Shown here: positions 27,452 through 37,325 of the stretch, in pieces
Layout of the letters: every line of letters begins with the position of its first letter
Position numbering within the stretch: the stretch's first letter is position 1
DNA from: Cohnella terricola
Lineage (GTDB): Bacteria > Bacillota > Bacilli > Paenibacillales > Paenibacillaceae
Length of the DNA: 64,000 nucleotides
Assembly (NCBI RefSeq): GCF_007786475.1
Contig: NZ_VNJJ01000011.1
Span: 62,001 to 126,000 of the forward strand
Reading direction: 5' to 3'
The notes under the pieces: model-generated
The model's input: only the letters and a program-made list of their open reading frames with translations
Database searches by the model: none
Told to the model about the DNA's origin: nothing
Made by a program: the position numbers and the translations under genes

Positions 27452-28279
27452 TTACCGTTTCAGATTGACGACTTCTTGCAGAATTTCGTCCGATGTCGTA
27501 ATGATTCTGGAGTTCGCTTGGAAACCGCGCTGCGCGACGATCATTTCCGTGAACTCGTTCGTCAGGTCGACGTTCGACATTTCCAACTGACCGGCGATGA
27601 TGGCACCGGAGCCAGTGTCTACGTTTGAAGCAAATCCGACAATCAATTCACTATCAGGATTGGCGTTCGGAGTCATCCGATACAGGTTGCCTCCGACTTT
27701 CTCCAGACCTCCAGGGTTAGCGACTATCGCAACGCCGATGAAAATACCCGTCGGTTCGGCCCGTCCGTCCGCTCCGATCGCGATGATCTCGCCCGTTTGT
27801 GAGATCGAGAATGCAGTTACTCCTTCATCTAACTGAATAGGAGCTCCATCTCCATCATCACCTGCCAGAACAAACATCCCGTCAGCATTGACCAATTGAC
27901 GGTTTGCATCTAAATCGAAATTACCTGCGCGAGTCAAGTATCTCGGACCGCCATCGGCCGGACTAACAACGAAAAATCCGTCGCCGTCGAGACGCAGGTC
28001 CGTCGATTTGCCCGTCGTCATCGCGCTGCCGCCCATGTGCAGCGTATCGATGGACGCCACGCTTACTCCCAAGCCGACTTGCTTGGCGTTGACACCGCCC
28101 TGTTCGCCATCGACCGGAGGCGTAACGCCGGACATCGTCTGGCTGAGGATATCCTTGAACATGACACGTCCGGCCTTAAAGCCTACCGTGTTGACGTTGG
28201 CGATATTATTGCCGATAACGTCAAGCTTTGTTTGGAAACCGCGCATACCTGAAACCCCGGAATACATAGAACGCAACAT
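27452..28279 (-). CDS. flgE: Flagellar hook protein FlgE (short, FlgG-like)
   Basis: 275 aa from the ATG at 28277-28279. The N-terminal rod/hook motif GVSGMRGFQTKLDVIGNNIANVNTVGFK and the C-terminal EMIVAQRGFQANSRIITTSDEILQEVVNLKR (read as two parts) bracket a short D1 domain. Length and position (after flgD and the TIGR02530 gene, before swrD) match the B. subtilis hook protein, which automated pipelines often label FlgG. No second flgE or flgG gene lies in the operon. Confidence 0.9.
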   Translation of the reverse strand: MLRSMYSGVSGMRGFQTKLDVIGNNIANVNTVGFKAGRVMFKDILSQTMSGVTPPVDGEQGGVNAKQVGLGVSVASIDTLHMGGSAMTTGKSTDLRLDGDGFFVVSPADGGPRYLTRAGNFDLDANRQLVNADGMFVLAGDDGDGAPIQLDEGVTAFSISQTGEIIAIGADGRAEPTGIFIGVAIVANPGGLEKVGGNLYRMTPNANPDSELIVGFASNVDTGSGAIIAGQLEMSNVDLTNEFTEMIVAQRGFQANSRIITTSDEILQEVVNLKR

Positions 28280-28368
28280 GTAATGTCTACCTCCAATATC
28301 ATGTGATTTTAGCCGCTTCAATCGGTCCGCGGCCATGGGCTCCCTTGGCAGGACCAGCCCGTTAATGG

Positions 28369-28755
28369 TTAGCTGACGACGACGGCGCTATCGATTTGCG
28401 TGAAAATATGCTCTTTCATCGAGCTGCCGTCCATCGCGGTGACGACCGTACGATTCGGTACGTTCACGATCATGGCAATGTCGTGGAATAAAACCAACGA
28501 ATCTCTGGCGCCCTTAGCAGCCGCCTGATCCACCGCGCTTGCGATACGCGAGATCTGTTCCGGTAGCAGTTCAATGCCTCGTTGCTGCAAGCGTTGCTCC
28601 GCATGATGGCTGAACTTTAATTGCTCCCGGCTGAGCACTTCGCGAAATGAAATGCTGTCAGAGCCTGTTTGTTTATTCCGATCAAGCACTGGATTGCCTT
28701 GAATCGGCCCCGTACGCCCCGTCGTCAAATGTCCGACGAGCATCGGGTTATTCAT
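28369..28755 (-). CDS. Flagellar operon protein, TIGR02530 type
   Basis: 128 aa. The central KFSHHAEQRLQQRGIEL motif and a following helical region (LPEQISRIASAVDQAAAKGARDSL, in parts) identify the conserved small flagellar operon protein found between flgD and flgE. It is probably cytosolic, and its function is undefined. The ATG overlaps the flgD stop by 8 nt, with GGAGGTG inside flgD as ribosome site. Confidence 0.88.
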   Translation of the reverse strand: MNNPMLVGHLTTGRTGPIQGNPVLDRNKQTGSDSISFREVLSREQLKFSHHAEQRLQQRGIELLPEQISRIASAVDQAAAKGARDSLVLFHDIAMIVNVPNRTVVTAMDGSSMKEHIFTQIDSAVVVS

Positions 28756-29248
28756 TCCCCGTCACCTCCGTTTGCTCTTCTCCGGAAGAACCTTCTTCGG
28801 GAGAACTCTCTTCGGTAGGGTTTGAAATCGAGATGATTTCGTCGATCGGTATCCCGATCGTTCCGACTTGGGCGTATTGAATGCCTTTCGTCCAGATGAT
28901 CGAATCGACGATTCCCCTTTTCACGACGCTTTCCGCGGTAGGGTCGGTTTCGTCATACCATTCGATCTGTTTGCCGATTAATCCCGTAGCCATTCCAGCG
29001 GATTGTTTCAGCGCGGTGATTTCTTTGGTCATGTTCAGCATCTGTTCCAAGGACGAGAATTGCGCCATTTGCGCGATAAATTCCTTATCCTGCATCGGCT
29101 GCAACGGGTCCTGGTTGCGAAGCTGCGTGACCAAAATTTGCAAAAACTCGTCTTTGCCGAGCTGCTTGATAGGTTCCCTTGCCTTGGCCTGAACGTTTTC
29201 CTTCGCATAGTTAGGCCATATATTCTTCGTGCTGATGGCGTCAGCCAT
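28748..29248 (-). CDS. flgD: Flagellar hook capping protein FlgD
   Basis: 166 aa from the ATG at 29246-29248 after AAGGAGGTGAGG. The conserved block LGKDEFLQILVTQLRNQDPLQPMQDKEFIAQMAQFSSLEQM (read in parts) defines FlgD N-terminal region. The C-terminal part is short, with an acidic tail, so it is a small FlgD lacking full Ig-like domains. It acts as the scaffold for hook polymerisation and is secreted by the flagellar export system. Confidence 0.93.
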   Translation of the reverse strand: MADAISTKNIWPNYAKENVQAKAREPIKQLGKDEFLQILVTQLRNQDPLQPMQDKEFIAQMAQFSSLEQMLNMTKEITALKQSAGMATGLIGKQIEWYDETDPTAESVVKRGIVDSIIWTKGIQYAQVGTIGIPIDEIISISNPTEESSPEEGSSGEEQTEVTGNE

Positions 29249-29272
29249 AGTCCTCACCTCCTTGTAACGAAA

Positions 29273-30697
29273 CTACGCGGTGACGTTGATCGAGCTTCCG
29301 TATCCGATTTCCTTGAGCGACGAATTACGCTCCATTTCGTCCGCGAATGCGGTCGGATCCTCAAAAGCGTTGTCGCTTCTGCCGTTCGACCCATTGCCGT
29401 TGCCGGAATTCGAATGACGCTGCTCCTGGTGCATCAACGACGTACCCGCGGAAGAAGGCGGTTGTTGTACGACTTCAAGCCTTTCGACTTGCAGCCCTTG
29501 ACCGTTAAGCGCGGCTCTTAATTGCGCCATCTGATTCTCAAGCATTTCGCGAGCCGCAGGGTTCCCGGCGATAAACTGAGCGGTCAGTTGGCCGTTATGC
29601 ATCACGATTCGGATGTCAACTTGACCCAGATGTTCGGGAGTCAGCGAAAGTTTCGCTTCCGTTGTGCCGTTGCCTTGCGTCAATTGAAATTGCTTCACAA
29701 GGAACTTGCCCATCTGCTCCGCGAATTGCTGTACCGGCACTTGTGCCGGCAAAGTAGCTTTGGCCGTCGCCGGTTCCGAATTCGCCAACGAATCGTTCTG
29801 CATGAATGTCCATGCAGGCTGCGAATCCGACGCGTTCGATTGGTCGGCGGACGATGTTCCGGATACCGCTGCAACGTTCTGTCCGTTAACGGAAGAAGTG
29901 TCCGAATTCGCGGTCATTTGAAAACGCCAAGCAGGATCTCTGAACGCTTGCGCCGGACGACGCGTTTCCTGAATCGAAACGTTCTCGGCAATCGAATCCT
30001 TCGGGATCGCCGTACCGTTCTCTATCGCGACTTCGGCTTTAGCGGCTGAAGCCGCTCGGTAAACGGTGTCGGAGACCGCTTGTTTGGCTGCATTCGAAAC
30101 ATCGGACTGAGTCGCATTTAACGCAGTCAACAACTCTTTAAGCTGCCCGGCGAAAGCCGATGTTTGTTCTGCGTCCTTCGCCCCTGAGGCAATTGCGGAA
30201 GAGATCGTCTGCAGCGTCTCGCGCAGGGCTCTAACAACCGTTTTTCCCTCTTCGGAAATTTGTACGATTGGTACCGTCTGCGAATTCTGCGTCGATGTGG
30301 CTTGTTCCGAAGAATCAGACTTCGTTTGGCCGAGGTTGATTTGCTCCAGCAATCCTTGGAAAGCGGCCAACAAACCAGCCAATTGATCCTGCAATTCAGG
30401 AGACAGCTCAACATCGTCTTCCTCCGCCTGTTGCAATTGATCGACCAGATTTGACAGCAGCGCCAACAAATCTTGGGACTCTTCGCTTGTCATATCCAGT
30501 TTCCCAAGCAAACCCGTCATCGCGACCGGTAAGGACAATCCGCTGTTTACAGAACCGGAAGTATTCCCTCCATCGATCGCTTGCACCAGCGCGCTTGTGA
30601 ACCCGCTGCCTGACGCCGCGCCTGACGCAGATCCCGCTGCCGGCATAGCTGCCGATTTTCCAGATGCTGTCGGAGCCGAGTTAATCGCCATGTTCAT
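29273..30697 (-). CDS. fliK: Flagellar hook-length control protein FliK
   Basis: 474 aa from the ATG at 30695-30697, six bases after AAAGGAGGTG. The N-terminal two-thirds is low-complexity Ser/Ala/Gln-rich, as expected of an extended ruler. The C-terminal globular domain has LTPEHLGQVDIRIVMHNGQLTAQFIAGNPAAREMLE (in parts), the Flg_hook core. It interacts with FlhB to switch export specificity. Confidence 0.92.
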   Translation of the reverse strand: MNMAINSAPTASGKSAAMPAAGSASGAASGSGFTSALVQAIDGGNTSGSVNSGLSLPVAMTGLLGKLDMTSEESQDLLALLSNLVDQLQQAEEDDVELSPELQDQLAGLLAAFQGLLEQINLGQTKSDSSEQATSTQNSQTVPIVQISEEGKTVVRALRETLQTISSAIASGAKDAEQTSAFAGQLKELLTALNATQSDVSNAAKQAVSDTVYRAASAAKAEVAIENGTAIPKDSIAENVSIQETRRPAQAFRDPAWRFQMTANSDTSSVNGQNVAAVSGTSSADQSNASDSQPAWTFMQNDSLANSEPATAKATLPAQVPVQQFAEQMGKFLVKQFQLTQGNGTTEAKLSLTPEHLGQVDIRIVMHNGQLTAQFIAGNPAAREMLENQMAQLRAALNGQGLQVERLEVVQQPPSSAGTSLMHQEQRHSNSGNGNGSNGRSDNAFEDPTAFADEMERNSSLKEIGYGSSINVTA

Positions 30698-30736
30698 TTT
30701 TGTCACCTCCTTTCATTAATATTGAATGATTTGCCC

Positions 30737-31663
30737 TTACGGATTGGCCGGCATGAGCTTGCTGACCAAATTTGCCGTCGCTTTCTTGTCTTGCGCGGAC
30801 ATCTCATCCAAAATTTTGGAACGGGCTCCGTTATCCAATACCGACAAAACGCGCAGAACTTTGGTTTGGTTGGTCGAAGCCATCTGTAGCAGCAGTTCTG
30901 CGGCTTTGATCGGCTTCATTCCGGAGAATGTCCGGTTCAGTTCCGCGGTGTCCAATGCGTTCGATGTCTTCTCGGCGCTGAGCTCCAGCTCTTTAATGCG
31001 AGATTGCAATGCGGCGATCTCCCGATCGGCGACGGATTCCGAATCTTTGAGCTTCATCGTGACGTCCGCCGCTTTCTTAGGAGTCATCCGTTCGAGTACG
31101 CGGCCGCGTTCGGTAACCGACATTGCTCCGAGCACAAGCGCGGATTCCTCGCCGGTCATGCTCTCGAGAATCGGCGCCGCTTTGCTCGGCGTCATCTTGC
31201 CGTACATACTCGCAAGCGAAGCGATTCGAGCGTGGTACTCATCGCCCGTGATCGTCTTCTCCTCCGAATCTTTGGTAAGCTCGTCCAGCTTGCCTTTCAA
31301 TTCTTCGATCTGTTTTTTCTGTTGCGTCGTTAGCTCCGTTGCTTGTTTAAGCGCCGTCTCGCGATCGGTGAGAAGCGCGTTGAGCTCCTCCACCTTGCTC
31401 TTCGCGTTGTTGACCGTCAGCGTTTCGTCCGATTGGGCTTCCGGGCCGACCGGTTTGGACGGCGCCGGCAAAATCGACTTGATGACGGGAATTTTATTCC
31501 CGAACTCAAGCGCCGAATTGCGCCAATCGGAATTGAACATAAGCACCAGCACGCCAAGCAGCACGGCCGTAAACAAGATCGGGGTTACAAAAAAGAGAAA
31601 TCGTTCGAAGCCGCTGTAACTGCTTTTCTCGACATCCGCGCTCGCCACGATTTGCCCCTCCAT
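30737..31663 (-). CDS. ylxF: MotE-like chaperone (YlxF/MgtE-N domain protein)
   Basis: 308 aa. A single N-terminal membrane helix (about 22-44), a long coiled coil (about 90-150) and a C-terminal MgtE N-like helical repeat region (LASMYGKMTPSKAAPILESM, MSVTERGRVLERMTPKKAADV). In other bacteria MotE-type proteins chaperone MotC; here it sits between fliJ and fliK, the ylxF position of B. subtilis. Confidence 0.88.
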   Translation of the reverse strand: MEGQIVASADVEKSSYSGFERFLFFVTPILFTAVLLGVLVLMFNSDWRNSALEFGNKIPVIKSILPAPSKPVGPEAQSDETLTVNNAKSKVEELNALLTDRETALKQATELTTQQKKQIEELKGKLDELTKDSEEKTITGDEYHARIASLASMYGKMTPSKAAPILESMTGEESALVLGAMSVTERGRVLERMTPKKAADVTMKLKDSESVADREIAALQSRIKELELSAEKTSNALDTAELNRTFSGMKPIKAAELLLQMASTNQTKVLRVLSVLDNGARSKILDEMSAQDKKATANLVSKLMPANP

Positions 31664-31691
31664 TCTCCTGCGACATCAGTCGGCCGCTGCG

Positions 31692-32135
31692 TTATCTTCG
31701 GGCAGCAGCCGCTCTTACGATCGCGATTTCATCCAATTCGTTTTGTTCCTTCGCCAGCCTCTCGCTTCTGAATCGCTCAAGCGCGCGATCCCTTGCGTTC
31801 AGCCACACCTTCTCGTCTACCATTTTGTCCGTTAGATGGCCTTGGCGCTTGCGAACCAATACCTCCGCGGACCGGACGCCTTCGCGTTGCTTGCGAATTC
31901 GGTCGTCCACGACCTCTATATATCGTTGTGTTTCCATCAAGCGCGTTAAAGGCGTAGGTTTGTCGGAGGCAGACATCAAGGCTCTCTCCAAACGACTTCG
32001 CTCATCGTGCAGCTTCTCCAAATGCTCTTCTTCTTTGCGCAATTCGCCGAGCGATGCGGCGTATTCCCATTCCGCCATCGACTTCTCGCTGCCCTTAAGA
32101 TCTACGATTTTCTGCAAAGGATATCGGAATGACAT
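31692..32135 (-). CDS. fliJ: Flagellar export stalk protein FliJ
   Basis: 147 aa, entirely alpha-helical coiled coil; begins MSFRYPLQKIVDLKGSEKSMAEWEYAASLG, typical of FliJ. It links the FliI ATPase ring to FlhA. Encoded 12 bp after fliI. Confidence 0.92.
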   Translation of the reverse strand: MSFRYPLQKIVDLKGSEKSMAEWEYAASLGELRKEEEHLEKLHDERSRLERALMSASDKPTPLTRLMETQRYIEVVDDRIRKQREGVRSAEVLVRKRQGHLTDKMVDEKVWLNARDRALERFRSERLAKEQNELDEIAIVRAAAARR

Positions 32136-32147
32136 AATCGCTTATTC

Positions 32148-33467
32148 TCATCTCCTGTAAAAATCGATGATCAACCGCTCCTGGGCTTCCTGCAACGAAA
32201 CCTTCTCGTCTGTCCTTTGCTGGGTAAAGGCTCGGATTAATTCGTAGAATTTGATCGCTTTATCGATCTCGGCGTTAGAGCCATGCTGGTAAGCGCCGAT
32301 GTTGATCAGATCCTCTGAATCCCGGTATACAGCCAGCAGTCTCTTCAATTGTTCCGCCGCTCCTCGCTGCTCTTCGCTTACGATGTCCTTCATGACCCGG
32401 CTGACGCTCGACAATACGTCTATCGCCGGGAAATGACCCTTGTTCGCTAAGTTGCGATGGAGCACGATGTGCCCATCCAGGATGCCGCGTACGGCGTCCG
32501 CGATTGGTTCGTTCATATCGTCGCCGTCTACTAGCACGGTATAGAATGCCGTAATCGAACCGCTGGGGCCTGTCCCTGCGCGTTCTAGCAATTTCGGCAA
32601 AGCCGCGAATACCGAAGGCGTATACCCTCTCGTTGCCGGCGGTTCACCGATAGCGAGCCCCACTTCCCGCAGCGCCATGGCGTATCGGGTAACCGAGTCC
32701 ATCATCAACATGACGTTCATGCCGCGGTCGCGAAAATATTCCGCGATCGTCGTCGCGATTAGCGCGCCCTTCATCCGAACCAACGCCGGTTGATCGGATG
32801 TCGCCACGATCACGACAGATCTGGCCAAACCTTCCGGTCCTAGATCCTTCTCGACAAATTCGAGAACCTCGCGGCCACGTTCTCCGATTAACGCAATTAC
32901 GTTTACATCGGCGGATGTATTTCTCGCGATCATGCCTAGCAGCGTGCTTTTCCCGACACCGGAACCCGCGAAGATGCCGACGCGCTGCCCTTGTCCGACA
33001 GTGAGCAACCCGTCGATCGCTTTGACCCCGACGCCCAAGGGAATGGTTACTCTCGGTCTATCAAGCGGATTGCCTGGAACATTGTTCGTTGAATAATGCG
33101 GCATTCGAACCGACAATCGCGAACCGTCGAGAGGCCTGCCCAGACCGTCAAGCACTTTGCCCAGCAATTCGGACCCCGCCTGAACCGTCAACGGTCCTCC
33201 CGTGGCAACGACGTCGCATCCCGGACCGATGGCATGCAGCTCCCCTAGGGGCATGAGCAGCACGCGATTGTTCCGGAAACCAACAACCTCGGCTAGAACC
33301 GGTTTGCCGCCCTTCATTGGATGAATATAGCAAACGTCTCCGATGCTTGCGTCCGGCCCCTCGGATTCGACGGTGAGACCGATGATCTGAATGACTTTGC
33401 CGTTCACCTTAACGGATTCGATCTCGCGAAGAGTGTCCTTATAGCGGCCAACGTCAACTAGGGACAT
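32148..33467 (-). CDS. fliI: Flagellum-specific ATPase FliI
   Basis: 439 aa. Walker A in GIFAGSGVGKSTLLGM, GERGREVLEFVEK, Walker B MLMMDSVTRYAMALRE, and AGTGPSGSITAFYTVLVDGDD. Powers loading of export substrates. The start ATG at 33465-33467 follows GGAGGGCGATCGTG and lies inside the last codons of fliH (14-nt overlap). Confidence 0.96.
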   Translation of the reverse strand: MSLVDVGRYKDTLREIESVKVNGKVIQIIGLTVESEGPDASIGDVCYIHPMKGGKPVLAEVVGFRNNRVLLMPLGELHAIGPGCDVVATGGPLTVQAGSELLGKVLDGLGRPLDGSRLSVRMPHYSTNNVPGNPLDRPRVTIPLGVGVKAIDGLLTVGQGQRVGIFAGSGVGKSTLLGMIARNTSADVNVIALIGERGREVLEFVEKDLGPEGLARSVVIVATSDQPALVRMKGALIATTIAEYFRDRGMNVMLMMDSVTRYAMALREVGLAIGEPPATRGYTPSVFAALPKLLERAGTGPSGSITAFYTVLVDGDDMNEPIADAVRGILDGHIVLHRNLANKGHFPAIDVLSSVSRVMKDIVSEEQRGAAEQLKRLLAVYRDSEDLINIGAYQHGSNAEIDKAIKFYELIRAFTQQRTDEKVSLQEAQERLIIDFYRR

Positions 33468-34296
33468 CACGATCGCCCTCCTCGGCTCGATGGGCAGCCA
33501 CTTTAAGCAATTGCTCGCGAATCTCTTCCAATTGGGTATCGATTCTCGCGTCTATGCTGCCGAAAGCGGATCGGACGACGCATCCGCCTTCCTGAATGGA
33601 AGCGTCGGGAACGATCTGCAGCTCCGCTTGCGCATCCAAGACGAGGGAAAGCTCGTCCTTGGCTGCCTGCACGAAAGCGAATTGCGATGGCGCGACACAG
33701 AGTACGATAACCCCCTGCTCCTTCCTTCTTGCCAAAGCATTCTCGAACAGCTTCATCGACATTTCGGGAGCTTTGGCCAACTTTTGCTGAACGATTTTCT
33801 CCGCGACTGCGACGCTTAGCTCAACCAGGAACGACTCGCCTTCCGTAATGATCTTTTCTTTTGTCTCGTAAGCTTGCTTCACGATCGCTTGCGCTTCCTG
33901 AAGCTTATCTTCGTACTGCTTGACGAGCTGCTCCTCGGCTTGAATCTCGCCATTGCGATAACCTTCGTCGTAGCCTTGACGATTCGCTTCTTCGCGCGTC
34001 TCGCCGTCTTCCTCTCTACGGAATTGCCACCAAGCTTCCACTTCGCGCTCGGCCGCCCCTCGAATTTCCTCCGCATCCGCCTTCGCTTGTTGTACGATTT
34101 CTTCTGCCGTGCGCTCTGCTTCGGCAATGATGCGTTCCTTTATCGATTGAGTTTCGACATCAATCTCCTGATTTCCTTCGCGTTCGGAAGCAGAAGAGGA
34201 AATATTTTGATGCATAGGCGCGATTTTCTGGATAAATTCCAATCTTCTCAGATCTTCAAGCGACACAACATGGGAGGACTTGATGAGATTAGACAA
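33454..34296 (-). CDS. fliH: Flagellar assembly protein FliH
   Basis: 280 aa. Long charged coiled-coil N-terminal half (IIAEAERTAEEIVQQAKADAEEI), followed by the FliH/YscL C-terminal domain (FLVELSVAVAEKIVQQKL, CVVRSAFGSIDARIDTQLEEI). It regulates FliI. The start appears to be TTG (34294-34296), about 11 nt after GGAGG, overlapping the fliG stop by 8 nt; no in-frame ATG or GTG lies nearby. Confidence 0.9.
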   Translation of the reverse strand: MSNLIKSSHVVSLEDLRRLEFIQKIAPMHQNISSSASEREGNQEIDVETQSIKERIIAEAERTAEEIVQQAKADAEEIRGAAEREVEAWWQFRREEDGETREEANRQGYDEGYRNGEIQAEEQLVKQYEDKLQEAQAIVKQAYETKEKIITEGESFLVELSVAVAEKIVQQKLAKAPEMSMKLFENALARRKEQGVIVLCVAPSQFAFVQAAKDELSLVLDAQAELQIVPDASIQEGGCVVRSAFGSIDARIDTQLEEIREQLLKVAAHRAEEGDRDVPS

Positions 34297-35299
34297 TAAT
34301 ATCGTCTCCTCCGCCGCGAGCTATGATGATCTCTCCGGCCTCTTCCAATCTGCGAATCGTCGCTACGATGCGCGTTTGCGCCTCTTCGACATCGCGAAGT
34401 CGCACGGGACCCATGTACTCCATCTCTTCCCTGAACGTATCGGCCATCCGTTTCGACATATTCCTGAAAATCGATTCCCGGACTTCCTCGCTGGCCACTT
34501 TGAGCGCCAACTGAAGGTCCGCATTTTCGATATCGCGAATAATGCGCTGGATAGAGCGATTGTCCAGATTGACGATGTCTTCGAAAACGAACATCCGCTT
34601 CTTGATTTCTTCCGCCAATTCCGGATCTTGAATTTCCAAGGAATCCAGGATCGTCCGTTCCGTCCCGCGATCGACGCCGTTCAAGATTTGAACGATGGAC
34701 TCGATGCCGCCCGCGTTCGTATAATCCTGGGTTACGGTAGACGATAATTTCTGCTCCAGCACTCTTTCTACTTGAGCAATTACATCCGGAGACGTGCTGT
34801 CCATGAGCGCGATTCTGCGGGCAACCTCGGCCTGCTTCTCTTGCGGCAAGGACGACAGCACCGCCGAAGATTGGTCCGGTTGCAAATAGGACAAGACCAA
34901 AGCGATCGTCTGCGAATTCTCGTTCTGAATGAAGTTGAGAATTTGCGACGGCTCCGCCTTCCTCGCGAAATCGAATGGCCGAACCTGCAGCGTTGCTGTC
35001 AACCGATTCAGAATGTCCAGCGCTTTCTGCGAACCTAGCGCTTTCTCCAAAATTTCCTTCGCGTATGTAATGCCGCCTTGCGTAATATACTCCTGCGCTA
35101 CGCAAATTTGATGAAACTCGCTGAGTATCATATCCTTCTCGCCAGCGTCCACCTTGCGAACGTTGGCAATCTCGAGCGTCAATTGCTCGATCTCCTCATC
35201 GCGCAAGTGCTTAAACACTTGCGCGGATACTTCCGGTCCGAGAGTTATGAGCAGAATGGCTGCTTTTTGTCTTCCGGACAATTGTATTCCTTTAGCCAC
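34289..35299 (-). CDS. fliG: Flagellar motor switch protein FliG
   Basis: 336 aa. N-terminal LSGRQKAAILLITLGPEVSAQVFKHLRDEEIEQL (in parts), EHPQ-like middle motif region, and the C-terminal torque domain with charged residues (IVNLDNRSIQRIIRDIENADLQLALK). I prefer the GTG at 35297-35299 (MAKGIQLSG) because AGAGGTGG precedes it by 5 nt; the GTG three codons earlier lies within that site. It sits between FliF ring and the C-ring. Confidence 0.95.
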   Translation of the reverse strand: MAKGIQLSGRQKAAILLITLGPEVSAQVFKHLRDEEIEQLTLEIANVRKVDAGEKDMILSEFHQICVAQEYITQGGITYAKEILEKALGSQKALDILNRLTATLQVRPFDFARKAEPSQILNFIQNENSQTIALVLSYLQPDQSSAVLSSLPQEKQAEVARRIALMDSTSPDVIAQVERVLEQKLSSTVTQDYTNAGGIESIVQILNGVDRGTERTILDSLEIQDPELAEEIKKRMFVFEDIVNLDNRSIQRIIRDIENADLQLALKVASEEVRESIFRNMSKRMADTFREEMEYMGPVRLRDVEEAQTRIVATIRRLEEAGEIIIARGGGDDIIV

Positions 35300-35310
35300 C
35301 GCTGCCACCT

Positions 35311-36879
35311 CTATTCATCCACTAGCCAAGTGCGGAGCAGATTAACAAACTCATCCGGTTTCCGCTTGGCCAAACCTTCCAATTGTTTGCGTACTTGACT
35401 TTCGTTCGTTACGCTGTCGATATCGATTGTCGGCATTTGCGCGATCGGCGCCTCTTCGAGTTCCAAGGCTTCCTGTGCCGCTTTCCGACGGCGGAATATA
35501 TAGTAACCTCCGCCTCCAAGCAGAGCCAGTGCAAGCAGGCCCGCGCCAGCCAGCCAGAGTGCCGACGTCTTTGCTCCCCCGCTCGACGCGTCGAAACCTT
35601 CGAACGATTGCGACAGCACGGATACCCTTTGCGTCAAAGCTTCGTCCGTAAGATCCAAACCGGACTCAGCCAGTAGGACTCTTGCGCTCCGCAATAGAAC
35701 GCCCTTGATCTCGTCTAACTTCTCGGGAGACATGTTTGCGGAATTTACGCCAACATTTATCGACAAGTCCTTCACTTTATAAGGACCGTAGTCGATATTA
35801 TTAGTAATGCGGTTTACATCGTAATTAACGGTACTCGAAACCTTCTCGGATGAAGACGACCCCGAGCTGCCGGCAGCGGGATAATTGGAAACGTCCGTTT
35901 CCCCCGTTCCAACCACTCCACCTGCTTGCCCGTCTTGCCCTTGGTAAGTCTCGCTGCTGTCCTGGCGATTGATTTCAATGCCTTTGTTGTCGTTATCCGG
36001 AAGCGGCTGCACGAGCTGCTCCAGCGACGATTTCTTATCGAAATTCAGCGAGGACACGACGCTAACGACCATGTTGTCCATTCCGACGATCGGCGACAAG
36101 AAACCTTGAATGTTTCTCCTCAGCGTATTCTCGAATTCGTTCTGGATCGCGAACTGGGTTTCGTAAAGCGCCCCCCCTGCTCCGGCTCCTCCGCCAAGCT
36201 GACTAGACGGGGTCAAGTCGCCAGTGCTGCTGCTGATTGTAATGTCCTTGATATCCAGTTTCGGAACAGCGGATTTGACGAGATTGTAGTAGCTGTCGAT
36301 CTCTTCCTGCTTCGGCCTAAAGCCCGGCTTGAAAGTAATGACGACCGCCGCAATCGCCTTCTCCTTGTCGGACGCGTTCAGGAACACCGATTCTTCCGGT
36401 AAGGTCACAATGGCTTTAACTTTCGCTATTCCTTGTTTATTCTGCAACAATTGCTGAACTTCACCGTTTAAAGCATTGCGGAACTTTACGTTGAACTCTT
36501 GATCCGTCGTTCCGATCGCGGAGGAAGATTTGCTTAATTCCGGAAAACCGATGGAACCGTTCTGTACGAGCCCCTTCGATCCAACTTCCACTTTTACCCT
36601 TGATGCGGAAGCACTAGGCACGTAGATACTCGTTCCGGCGTCGCTCAGCTTATAATTGATGTTATTGCCGTCCAAGTATTCCATAATGCCCGCTGCATCC
36701 GTACTGTCTAAATTTTGAAACGCAAGTTCATATTCGGTTTTAGTAAATAAATAGGTCAATAAAATGATGGCAAATAATAATAAGGCCGCCGTTGAAGCAA
36801 GCACCCATTTTTGCGTTTTGCTGTACTGGTTCCAGAAACCGAGCAATTTTTCTCGAACCTGTGCCCACTTCTCGTTCAC
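35311..36879 (-). CDS. fliF: Flagellar MS-ring protein FliF
   Basis: 522 aa with two membrane helices (about 25-45 and 440-462) flanking a large extracytoplasmic ring-building domain. The C-terminal cytosolic tail (residues about 490-522: RKQLEGLAKRKPDEFVNLLRTWL) binds FliG. The start is GTG (36877-36879) after GGGGTG. Followed by fliG 11 bp downstream. Confidence 0.95.
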   Translation of the reverse strand: MNEKWAQVREKLLGFWNQYSKTQKWVLASTAALLLFAIILLTYLFTKTEYELAFQNLDSTDAAGIMEYLDGNNINYKLSDAGTSIYVPSASASRVKVEVGSKGLVQNGSIGFPELSKSSSAIGTTDQEFNVKFRNALNGEVQQLLQNKQGIAKVKAIVTLPEESVFLNASDKEKAIAAVVITFKPGFRPKQEEIDSYYNLVKSAVPKLDIKDITISSSTGDLTPSSQLGGGAGAGGALYETQFAIQNEFENTLRRNIQGFLSPIVGMDNMVVSVVSSLNFDKKSSLEQLVQPLPDNDNKGIEINRQDSSETYQGQDGQAGGVVGTGETDVSNYPAAGSSGSSSSEKVSSTVNYDVNRITNNIDYGPYKVKDLSINVGVNSANMSPEKLDEIKGVLLRSARVLLAESGLDLTDEALTQRVSVLSQSFEGFDASSGGAKTSALWLAGAGLLALALLGGGGYYIFRRRKAAQEALELEEAPIAQMPTIDIDSVTNESQVRKQLEGLAKRKPDEFVNLLRTWLVDE

Positions 36880-36960
36880 GATTACACCCCACAGGCTGTT
36901 AGTTTCAAACCGCGCATCCCTTCCGAATGCGATTTGATGACTCTAAACTCAGCTTCGTCT

Positions 36961-37263
36961 CTAGATTTGCATCCGCATGATTTCTTGATAGGCTTCGACA
37001 ACTTTATTGCGGATTTGGCCGGTAAGGGAGAGGCTGAGCTCCGCCTGCATCGCAGCGATGACGACTTTATTCTCGTCGACTTCTCCGATCAGAAACTGAT
37101 CGTTCACGTTATGTACGTTCTGTTCTTGCGCCGCCACTCCATCGATAGCGGTCTTAAGAAACGACGCGAAGCTTTCCGTAGCTTCGGCGGGCGTCGCCTT
37201 CGGTTGAACGGTGTTCATGTTAGAAACAAGATTTACGGGGGAAATCATCGAATTCGTAATCAC
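36961..37263 (-). CDS. fliE: Flagellar hook-basal body protein FliE
   Basis: 100 aa; connects the MS ring to the rod. Typical FliE C-terminal part: FASFLKTAIDGVAAQEQNVHNVNDQFLIGEVD (in parts) and LTGQIRNKVVEAYQEIMRMQI. GTG start at 37261-37263, seven bases after AAGGAG. Gap to fliF of 81 bp shows nothing notable. Confidence 0.95.
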   Translation of the reverse strand: MITNSMISPVNLVSNMNTVQPKATPAEATESFASFLKTAIDGVAAQEQNVHNVNDQFLIGEVDENKVVIAAMQAELSLSLTGQIRNKVVEAYQEIMRMQI

Positions 37264-37325
37264 GTCAACACTCCTTAGTTAAAGTGCAATTCCTCGCCTT
37301 TTGATCGCTTTATGAATTCTAGGGC

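Noticed and set aside
27452-28279. Annotation of the hook gene as rod protein FlgG
   Set aside because: The N- and C-terminal motifs are shared by both, but position after flgD and before swrD and the length match the Bacillus hook protein FlgE.
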